Source: Actinomycetota bacterium
GTDB lineage: Bacteria; Actinomycetota; Geothermincolia; Fen-727; Anoxymicrobiaceae
Assembly (NCBI GenBank): GCA_003154635.1
Contig: PMDX01000236.1
Coordinates: 1 to 5,231 of the forward strand
Length of the DNA stretch: 5,231 nucleotides
Direction of reading: 5' to 3'
Shown here: piece after piece, positions 1-5,150 of the stretch
Numbering within the stretch: position 1 is the first letter of the stretch
Layout: each line of letters starts with the position of its first letter
Program-made: the position numbers and the translations under genes
The notes under the pieces: generated by a model
The model's database searches: none
What the model was told of the DNA's origin: nothing
Seen by the model: the letters and a program-made list of their open reading frames with translations, nothing else

Positions 1-48
1 AGTGGATGGAGCGGCGCTCGAATGCCAAGGTATCTGTGGGACGGAGCA

Positions 49-717
49 CTAGCACGCGCGTTGCTGGAAGGGGTCGAGTGGGATGGGAGTGCCGGGGTCG
101 ACAACGAGGAATTCAGAGTCCCAGTCACCGGAGAGCATCATGTTTAGAAGGCGGTTCGAGCCTGGGACCTCGACGAAATCGAGCTCGAGGAAGAGAGCCA
201 TCAGCTTCGCGAAGTCGCGGTAGTCCTCCATGTGGTAGTTGCCTGTGTCTATCAAGACTACGCGGGTGTAGTTCTTGTACATCAGCCTGGCGACCCTGTT
301 GGCGCGCTCCTCGCCGTACTTATCTACCATGCGCTCGTACTCATGGATCGTCTCCTTCTGCGCCTCGACCCAACCCTTAGTCAGGTAATAGGTACCGGGG
401 GCTTCGGCGAGCCTGGCCAGGTGTTCCGCGCGCGATCCCAGGAACAGGGCGATACAGTCGTCGACCTTTGGAACTACCAGGCGGTGTGTCCCGGATTCGA
501 GCCCGACGACCGCGTACGAGCAGAGGCCGTAACCGAGGAGGATGTCACAGTCACCGGGAACCTCGTCGATTGCTTCCTGAAGCCGCTTTTTGAGCTGGTC
601 GGGGTAGATGTGAAGCCCGAACTCGAGGACCGTGAGGCGCTCTTCGGGGACACCCAGCACCCGCAGCTCTTCCGCGACGGTCGCGCAGGATATCACATGA
701 TGCTCTTTGTTCTCCAT
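49..717 (-). CDS. DUF1638 domain-containing protein
   Basis: About 222 residues, a full-length single-domain cytoplasmic protein with no signal peptide or membrane segment. Features typical of DUF1638 are visible: an early Cys after the first beta strand (C11, VISCATVAEEL), a GYGLCS segment (C66) following a hydrophobic strand, the VVPKVDDCIALFLGS block (D86, D87, C88), a YYLTKGW block near 110-116, the VVLIDTGNY strand near 153-161, and a C-terminal SGDWDSEFLVVDPG block near 196-209. The biochemical function is unknown. From memory of the family, its genes often lie beside corrinoid proteins, UroD-like methyltransferases and trimethylamine-type methyltransferases, which fits the genes at the right end of this window. 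The conserved Cys and Asp residues could bind a metal or cofactor, but that is inference. I prefer the ATG at 717 because an AGGA lies 10 nt upstream; an in-frame ATG at 726 has its AGG only 2 nt away. The aldo/keto reductase stop is 55 nt upstream on the same strand, so co-transcription is likely. Confidence 0.88.
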   Translation of the reverse strand: MENKEHHVISCATVAEELRVLGVPEERLTVLEFGLHIYPDQLKKRLQEAIDEVPGDCDILLGYGLCSYAVVGLESGTHRLVVPKVDDCIALFLGSRAEHLARLAEAPGTYYLTKGWVEAQKETIHEYERMVDKYGEERANRVARLMYKNYTRVVLIDTGNYHMEDYRDFAKLMALFLELDFVEVPGSNRLLNMMLSGDWDSEFLVVDPGTPIPLDPFQQRAC

Positions 718-772
718 TTCCCGCATATCCTACATCTAACGGCGCCACTCGGGAAGAACGCGGATAAACATC

Positions 773-1594
773 TCACGGCTCGCCCGCCGGATCCCACGAG
801 ACGTGAACACCCCCGCCCAGAGAATCGAGCGCGACCATATCCTCGTCAGAGAGCTCGAAACCGAACGCGCCGGCGTTCTCCCGGATGCGTTCCCGGTTCG
901 ACGATTTCGGGATGACCGCGACGCCGTGCCGCAAAGCCCAGCGTAGGTAGACCTGGGGAGGCGTCTTCGCGTAGCGAGCGGCTATCTCCCGCACCACCTT
1001 TCCAGTGAAGCCGCGCGTCCTCGCCAGAGGGCTGTAAGCCTGTAACAATATGCCACGGTCGCGGCAATACTCGAGAAGTTCCTGTTGATACAGGAGAGGG
1101 TGGAACTCGACCTGGTTTACGGCCGGGACGACCCTGGCTGAGGTGAGCAGCTCATCCAGATGTTCGACCGTGTAGTTACTCACGCCGACCGCCCGGCAGA
1201 GGCCCTCCCCGAGGAGCGTCTCCATCGCCCGCCAGGACTCGCCGCGAAGTCCGGGAACCGGCCAGTGCACGAGGTACAGGTCGAGGTACTCGACGCCCAG
1301 TTCTCTCATGCTGGCGCGGCAGGCCGAGATCGCCTTGTCGTAGCCGTGATCGGTGTTCCAGAGCTTGGTCGTGACAAAAACCTCTTCGCGTGGCAGCCCG
1401 CTTCGCTTCACAGCCTGGCCTACCTCACGCTCATTACCATAAAGTGTGGCCGTGTCAACCAGCCTGTAACCGGCCTCGAGCGCCCAGAGGACGACCTGCA
1501 CCGCATCACCGCCCGAGCCGATAAGGTACGTCCCAAGGCCAAAAGCCGGCATCTGCACGCCGTTGTTCAACTTGAAATCGTCACCGATCTTCAT
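773..1594 (-). CDS. Aldo/keto reductase (AKR family, 2,5-diketo-gluconate reductase-like)
   Basis: A 273-residue NAD(P)H-dependent carbonyl reductase of normal AKR length, predicted cytosolic TIM barrel. The catalytic tetrad is complete: D47 and Y52 (VDTATLYGNE), K77 (TTKLWNT) and H110 (LVHWPVP). Other family signatures are GVSNY near 137-141, NQVEFHP near 160-166 (substrate and nicotinamide pocket), YSPLA near 187-191, and the cofactor 2'-phosphate loop IPKSSNRERIREN at 228-240, whose Lys and Arg residues favour NADPH. The short C-terminal loop ending SWDPAGEP resembles prokaryotic AKR5-like enzymes rather than animal ones. The physiological aldehyde or ketone cannot be read from sequence. 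The open frame extends upstream to 1975, but that stretch has no AKR similarity and overlaps the divergent kinase gene. The ATG at 1594 gives the normal N-terminus (KLNNGVQMPAFGLGT) and has GGTGAT 3 nt upstream. It is followed by the DUF1638 gene on the same strand. Confidence 0.95.
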   Translation of the reverse strand: MKIGDDFKLNNGVQMPAFGLGTYLIGSGGDAVQVVLWALEAGYRLVDTATLYGNEREVGQAVKRSGLPREEVFVTTKLWNTDHGYDKAISACRASMRELGVEYLDLYLVHWPVPGLRGESWRAMETLLGEGLCRAVGVSNYTVEHLDELLTSARVVPAVNQVEFHPLLYQQELLEYCRDRGILLQAYSPLARTRGFTGKVVREIAARYAKTPPQVYLRWALRHGVAVIPKSSNRERIRENAGAFGFELSDEDMVALDSLGGGVHVSWDPAGEP

Positions 1595-1597
1595 TTC

Positions 1598-1603
1598 ATC
1601 ACC
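1598..1603 (-). promoter_or_regulatory. Shine-Dalgarno site of the aldo/keto reductase gene
   Basis: Read on the minus strand this is GGTGAT, which matches the 3' part of the AGGAGGTGAT complement of 16S rRNA, and lies 3 nt before the ATG at 1594. It supports that start over the much longer upstream open frame. The spacing is natural when the GGTGAT part, rather than AGGAG, pairs. Confidence 0.5.
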
Positions 1604-1650
1604 ACGAGCACAATCGTAACCCGTCGAGGGTGAGCGCAACAACGCCAGCC

Positions 1651-1677
1651 GCACAATCGGCGTTGCCGGTCTTGTGC
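1651..1677. repeat. Imperfect hairpin in the divergent intergenic region
   Basis: Outer arms GCACAA (1651-1656) and TTGTGC (1672-1677) pair perfectly. Inside them CGGC (1658-1661) and GCCG (1665-1668) pair around a 3-nt loop, separated from the outer stem by an asymmetric 1/3-nt bulge. It overlaps the possible -35 element of the kinase promoter, so it could be an operator or a 5' leader hairpin of the aldo/keto reductase transcript. There is no T tract on either side, so an intrinsic terminator is unlikely. Confidence 0.4.
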
Positions 1678-1767
1678 CTGCCGAGTTGGCGGGCGTAATA
1701 TGTAGTTGATAGTAGTTACGAGCGGCAAACGGATTTTGCTCCTCCATATACAACGGCACTCTGGTGC

Positions 1768-1791
1768 GTTGCGGCAACGTTCCACGGCAAC
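1768..1791. repeat. Short palindrome plus direct repeat upstream of the kinase start
   Basis: GTTGC-G-GCAAC at 1768-1778 is a perfect 11-bp palindrome with a single central base. The heptamer CGGCAAC occurs at 1772-1778 and again at 1785-1791, a 13-nt period, and the first GTTGC can also pair with the second GCAAC. It lies about 40 nt before the kinase GTG, within the probable 5' leader, so it could bind a regulator or fold in the mRNA. The significance is uncertain given the short length. Confidence 0.35.
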
Positions 1792-1822
1792 TGAAGCAGT
1801 GTTGCACACACCGGGAAAACCA

Positions 1823-1826
1823 GAGG
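1823..1826 (+). promoter_or_regulatory. Shine-Dalgarno site of the kinase gene
   Basis: GAGG lies 5 nt before the GTG at 1832. It decides the start: the next upstream in-frame candidate for a long protein is a TTG at 1706 that would add 42 residues without similarity to a receiver domain, whereas GTG-1832 begins a typical receiver N-terminus (SGDRSFKVLVVDDEE). Confidence 0.6.
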
Positions 1827-1831
1827 CGATC

Positions 1832-3889
1832 GTGAGTGGAGATAGATCCTTCAAGGTGCTGGTCGTAGACGACGAAGAGTCCACGGCCACGACGCTGAAA
1901 AAGTTCATCGAAGGCAGGTTCGACGCATCGGGATGCGTTGCCCTCAGCCTCAACGAAGCGCGGCGTCTCATACACGCCGAGAGCTTCGACCTCATAACCC
2001 TTGATTATCAGTTTCCCGACGGCACCGGGCTCGAGCTGCTCCAGGAGATTTCACCGTCCGGGGCTACCCCTCTCGTGATCATGGTTACCGGACAGGGCGC
2101 CGAGCAGATAGCGTCGGAGGCGTTCATCCTGGGAGCCTCAGGCTACGTCGTAAAAGACGACAGGATGCGGCTTATGCTCGAGGCGGCAATCGACAAGGCC
2201 ATCACCGAACGAACCCTCGAGGCCACCCGGAAAAACCTCCAGGAGACCGAGGACCGCTACCAGGCGGTTTTCGACGCGGCCAATGACGCGATATTCGTAC
2301 ACGACGAGGAAACGGGGGGGATCCTGGACGTCAACCGGAAGATGTGCGAGATGTTCGGCTACTCCAAGGAAGAAGCCCGTGCGCTCCAAATCGAGGATAT
2401 CAGCGCCGTGGATCCGCCTTTCAGCCAGCGCGAAGCCATGAAATGGATAGCGAAGGCTTCGCGCGAGGGGCCGCAGTTGTTCGAGTGGCACTGCAGAGAC
2501 TCTAGCGGGCGCCTGTTCTGGGCCGAGGTAAACCTGAAAAAGGCAAAGCTTGGCGGAATAGACCGCATGCTCTCCCTCGTGCGCGACATCTCGGAGCGCA
2601 AGGAGGCTGCCGATATGCTGGCCGCGAGCGAACGCAAGTTCAGGATACTTGGCAGTGTCTCCAGGGAGATCTTCGCCGTAGACCTCGATTACGAGCAGAC
2701 GATCGACACCATGTGCAACTGCGCCTGCCGGGTGTTGGGCGACCTGTGCGTCATCCGCGTGCTCTCCGAGGACAATCAGTCTCTGGACGTGGTCGGCACC
2801 TGCCACAAAGACCCTGAAGCTCTCAAGCTGGCATCGGAGTTATTCGAAAAAGAGAGGCTGGAGGAGACCGATGGGCTCTTGAGCTGGATCGAATCGGTTG
2901 GACGCTCGCTGTATCTTCCCGAGATCAGCGCGCGGCAACTGGAGGCGATGACCGACAGGGTCTTCTGGCCGTACGTGGAGCGCTATGGAGTAAGCAGCCT
3001 CGTGATGGTCCCGCTTCGCTTCAAGGGAAGGGTCTACGGAACCATAAGCGTATCGCGAGACGGAGATAGTCCGACATTGACGCGGGACGACCGGACACTG
3101 ATGGAGGAGATAGCCGACCGCGCGACGATGGCGATCGACAGAGCGCGGCTTCTTACCAGGCTGGAAGTGGAGCTTGCTTCCCGCAAAGAACGCGAGACTG
3201 AGCTCGAAGGTTTTGCCCATGCCGTCTCGCACGACCTCAAGGGGCCTATCTCCACCACGAAAGCCGGGCTCGAGATCGTCCGCGACGCATTGGGTAGTCC
3301 GGACTTGAGCTTCTGGCAGAGGGATCTCGAGGAGCTTATCGGCAATCTCGCGAACACGATGGCTACGTCGTACACCCTTGTCGACGACCTCCTCAAACTC
3401 GCGGAGTCGGGGCGCGTCCCCTCGATGGTCCACTGGGTCGACGTTGGCCAGGTTATCGAGCAAGCTATCGAGATGCTGACGAGCGTCATAAGGGAAAAAG
3501 GGACGGAGATCCGTGTCGATCCGGACATGGGGTCGATCATGGCAAACCAGACGCACATCCTGCAGGTCTTCTCGAACATCATCGCCAACGCGGTCAGGCA
3601 CAACGACACTGCCCGGCCCATTGTGGAGATACGAAACCTCGGCTCAACGGATGGCACACACAGGTACCTCGTCAGGGACAACGGCAGCGGGCTTCCCGAA
3701 GGTTATATCGGAAATGTCTTTATGCCGTTCTTCCGGGCAAAGGGCGGCGGGAAGGTGATTGGGCTCGCCATTGTGGACAGGATCCTCCGCACGTACGGTG
3801 GCGGGATCAAGGCGTACAACGATGGCGGCGCTAACTTCGAGCTGGTTTTCAAGGACTTCCCGGCCGACGAGTCGATTGGGACACAGTGA
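1832..3889 (+). CDS. Soluble sensor histidine kinase with N-terminal receiver (REC-PAS-GAF-HisKA-HATPase)
   Basis: 685 residues from GTG-1832; no membrane segment or signal peptide, so it is cytoplasmic. Domains in order: receiver, about 7-125, with acidic pocket D13/D14, phospho-acceptor D58 (ITLDYQFPDG), T86 and K108; a short helical linker; PAS, about 143-258, ending in LVRDISERK; GAF, about 275-440, of the type with LGDLC and CHKDP motifs; a coiled linker; HisKA with phospho-His H467 (VSHDLKGP); HATPase with N-box NIIANAVRHN (N586), G1 box RDNGSGLP (D616), F-box FMPFF, and G2 box GKVIGLAIV. The protein would autophosphorylate on H467, and D58 may take phosphate from another kinase or from itself. 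The ligands of PAS and GAF are unknown. Oddities are a Cys-X-Cys-X-Cys cluster at 295-299 in the GAF start and a Gly-to-Val change in the G2 box. No partner response regulator is in the window. Stops are back to back with the convergent UroD-like gene. An alternative TTG start lies at 1706. Confidence 0.93.
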   Translation: MSGDRSFKVLVVDDEESTATTLKKFIEGRFDASGCVALSLNEARRLIHAESFDLITLDYQFPDGTGLELLQEISPSGATPLVIMVTGQGAEQIASEAFILGASGYVVKDDRMRLMLEAAIDKAITERTLEATRKNLQETEDRYQAVFDAANDAIFVHDEETGGILDVNRKMCEMFGYSKEEARALQIEDISAVDPPFSQREAMKWIAKASREGPQLFEWHCRDSSGRLFWAEVNLKKAKLGGIDRMLSLVRDISERKEAADMLAASERKFRILGSVSREIFAVDLDYEQTIDTMCNCACRVLGDLCVIRVLSEDNQSLDVVGTCHKDPEALKLASELFEKERLEETDGLLSWIESVGRSLYLPEISARQLEAMTDRVFWPYVERYGVSSLVMVPLRFKGRVYGTISVSRDGDSPTLTRDDRTLMEEIADRATMAIDRARLLTRLEVELASRKERETELEGFAHAVSHDLKGPISTTKAGLEIVRDALGSPDLSFWQRDLEELIGNLANTMATSYTLVDDLLKLAESGRVPSMVHWVDVGQVIEQAIEMLTSVIREKGTEIRVDPDMGSIMANQTHILQVFSNIIANAVRHNDTARPIVEIRNLGSTDGTHRYLVRDNGSGLPEGYIGNVFMPFFRAKGGGKVIGLAIVDRILRTYGGGIKAYNDGGANFELVFKDFPADESIGTQ

Positions 3890-3892
3890 TCA
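3887..3892. other. Back-to-back convergent stop codons in a TGATCA palindrome
   Basis: The plus-strand kinase ends with TGA at 3887-3889 and the minus-strand UroD-like gene ends with TGA on the complement of 3890-3892. The two stops together form the palindrome TGATCA, with zero intergenic bases. Any terminator for either gene must therefore lie inside the other coding region, and read-through would give overlapping antisense transcripts. Confidence 0.95.
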
Positions 3893-5128
3893 GTCTACCG
3901 GCATTCCTTCCTTCACCAGCCAATCCTCGAACGGCTTGAACTCGGGCATCCTGAATGTCGACGGGTCAGGTGACCCGATCGGATACGAGCCGAACTGCTT
4001 TGCGGCCGCAACTACGGCGTGGGCATGCTCCACGGGTGTCCCAATCGGTACCAGGTTGATGAGAAGGACAAACCTGTCGTTTCCCGCTCCCTCACTAAGG
4101 AGCTTCACGACCGTCTCGACTATCCGTGGAACCGGGCCCTCCTCTATCAGGTTGGGCCGTACATTGAGCATGAGGCACACCTTGTTGGCCTCAGCGTATG
4201 CGCGGATCGGCTGGATTCCCACGGCCTCGTAATCCTCGTTCCACACGAGCAGGAAGAACGGGCGCAGAGACCTGAAACCGTTTCCGCGGGTCATCATCTC
4301 CATCTTGACGTCGAGTATCTCGCGCGGGTCCTTGACGTCTTTCTCCCCCCAACTGCCAGAGTCCATCACCGTGCGCATGGCCGAGTTCGTCGCCTTGATG
4401 ACCTTCTCAACGTAAGGGAGACAGAACTCGCGGACCATAGGCGTGGTCATGTTGGGGGCCGAAGCCCACGCGTCGGACATCACGACTATGGAGGTGTTCG
4501 TAACTTCGACGATCTTGTCCACCCATGGAACGACCACTTCCATTGTCAGAAACTCCATCAGCCTGTGGGCGAACGAGGGATTTCTGCGCATGTCTCTGAG
4601 GAAATTCACGTAACCCCGTATCAGCACCGCCATCGTGAAAGGCGAGCAGCAGTATCCCATGGGCGGGAGCCCCATGATATCCACGTAGCGCTCGTAAGCC
4701 TCGACCACATACGGCATGCGGCCCGACCTGCCGGGCACGGGCGGCTTGAGGTGTTTCAGGTCGTCCTCGGTGGTGATGAGAGGCTCGCGCGTATCAACGT
4801 CCGGTTCGCTGCTCTCGCGCCAGATCAACTTCTGGCCGAGCGCATCGAGCTCGATGTTATAGAAGTCGAATACCGGTGACCAGAAATCGACGCCGAAGTA
4901 CGCGGCCATGTTTCGTGACGCGTTGATGAACGGCTTTGCCTCGGTAAAGAACTTCTTTGCCGAAAGCCCGTGCATGCCCATGGCGTACGTGTATGGCTGG
5001 AGTATTACCGGCACCCTGTCCGGCCGGCCGTAGATGCCGGCGATGAGGCGCTCGTATCCGTCGAGCGTGCCGACACGCAGGCCTTTGGAGTACGTCATTG
5101 CCTTGAGGAGCTTAGTCTGGACGCTCAT
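3890..5128 (-). CDS. Uroporphyrinogen decarboxylase (URO-D) superfamily protein, MtaA/MtbA-like
   Basis: 412 residues, cytosolic TIM-barrel protein of the URO-D superfamily that includes haem UroD and the cobamide-dependent methyltransferases MtaA, MtbA and CmuA. Visible family features are the N-terminal DRVPVILQPYTYAMGMHG segment near 37-54, GVDFWSPVFDFYNIELDALG near 79-98, GYCCSPFTMAVLIRGYVNFL near 158-177 (the family's G-x-PFT helix start), SDAWASAPNMTTPMVREF near 218-235 followed by LPYVEKVIKA, and the C-terminal TPVEHAHAVVAAAK helix near 364-377. Haem synthesis is unlikely: the UroD RQAGR motif is absent. The preceding corrinoid protein gene, 22 nt upstream, points to corrinoid methyl transfer. 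Unusually, the zinc ligands expected of MtaA-type enzymes seem absent: the His-X-Cys-Gly position reads MDSGSWG (255-261) and the C-terminal Cys position reads Asn (N358, LINLVP). The start at ATG-5128 is fixed by a strong GGAGG 5 nt upstream, in preference to ATG-5179, which would overlap the corrinoid gene. Methyl donor and acceptor are unknown. Confidence 0.88.
   Translation of the reverse strand: MSVQTKLLKAMTYSKGLRVGTLDGYERLIAGIYGRPDRVPVILQPYTYAMGMHGLSAKKFFTEAKPFINASRNMAAYFGVDFWSPVFDFYNIELDALGQKLIWRESSEPDVDTREPLITTEDDLKHLKPPVPGRSGRMPYVVEAYERYVDIMGLPPMGYCCSPFTMAVLIRGYVNFLRDMRRNPSFAHRLMEFLTMEVVVPWVDKIVEVTNTSIVVMSDAWASAPNMTTPMVREFCLPYVEKVIKATNSAMRTVMDSGSWGEKDVKDPREILDVKMEMMTRGNGFRSLRPFFLLVWNEDYEAVGIQPIRAYAEANKVCLMLNVRPNLIEEGPVPRIVETVVKLLSEGAGNDRFVLLINLVPIGTPVEHAHAVVAAAKQFGSYPIGSPDPSTFRMPEFKPFEDWLVKEGMPVD
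3962..3977. repeat. Perfect inverted repeat inside the 3' end of the UroD-like gene
   Basis: CGGGTCA (3962-3968) and TGACCCG (3971-3977) are perfect 7-bp arms around GG. The site lies within UroD-like codons for SDPST and 73 nt past the kinase stop. In the kinase transcript it could fold as a 3' hairpin, but there is no following T run, so a classical terminator is not shown. It may simply be coding sequence. Confidence 0.4.
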
Positions 5129-5133
5129 CTGTC

Positions 5134-5138
5134 CCTCC
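5134..5138 (-). promoter_or_regulatory. Shine-Dalgarno site of the UroD-like gene
   Basis: On the minus strand this is GGAGG, 5 nt before the ATG at 5128, a near-ideal ribosome binding site. It lies between the stop of the corrinoid gene (5151) and this start, as expected for an internal gene of an operon, and rules against the in-frame ATG at 5179. Confidence 0.8.
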
Positions 5139-5150
5139 GTTAGCCCGATG

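Larger units (their letters stand above)
1595..1831. promoter_or_regulatory. Divergent intergenic region between the aldo/keto reductase and kinase genes
   Basis: This 237-nt gap separates two divergently transcribed genes and must hold the kinase promoter and probably the promoter for the aldo/keto reductase and DUF1638 genes. On the plus strand TAATAT at 1696-1701 could be a -10 box, with a weak -35 candidate TTGTGC at 1672-1677 (18-nt spacer). The region is locally more AT-rich around 1696-1760. It also holds several short repeats: GCACAA/TTGTGC arms at 1651-1656 and 1672-1677 enclosing CGGC-GTT-GCCG, a CAACGCC/GGCGTTG pair at 1640-1646 and 1659-1665, and GTTGC-G-GCAAC at 1768-1778. They may be operators. 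The promoter assignment is by eye and weak. Confidence 0.45.

Noticed and set aside
9..19. GAGCG-G-CGCTC palindrome 30 nt past the DUF1638 stop as a terminator
   Set aside because: With a foldable loop the stem is only 4 bp and no T tract follows on the minus strand.
863..878. GAACGC-GCCG-GCGTTC inverted repeat
   Set aside because: It lies in the middle of the aldo/keto reductase codons for NAGAF and is explained by GC-rich coding sequence; there is no T tract.
232..915. Long plus-strand open frame opposite the DUF1638 and aldo/keto reductase genes
   Set aside because: It is antisense to two clearly recognised genes, has no recognisable domain, and its composition is that expected from GC-rich complementary codons.
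1706..1831. 42-residue N-terminal extension of the kinase from a TTG codon
   Set aside because: The start is a rare TTG, the residues do not resemble a receiver N-terminus, and GTG-1832 has GAGG at 5-nt spacing. It is kept only as an alternative.
1595..1975. N-terminal extension of the aldo/keto reductase frame by 127 residues
   Set aside because: The extension has no AKR or signal-peptide features, overlaps the divergent kinase receiver domain, and the ATG at 1594 gives the standard AKR N-terminus.
2314..2320. Run of seven G in the kinase PAS domain as a phase-variation site
   Set aside because: The reading frame is intact across it, the run is short for slippage control, and it encodes ordinary Thr-Gly-Gly codons. 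It would matter only as a place to suspect a sequencing indel.
4019..4879. 286-residue plus-strand open frame opposite the UroD-like gene
   Set aside because: It is His/Arg-rich and low in recognisable structure, and lies wholly antisense to a gene with strong family motifs and a strong ribosome binding site.
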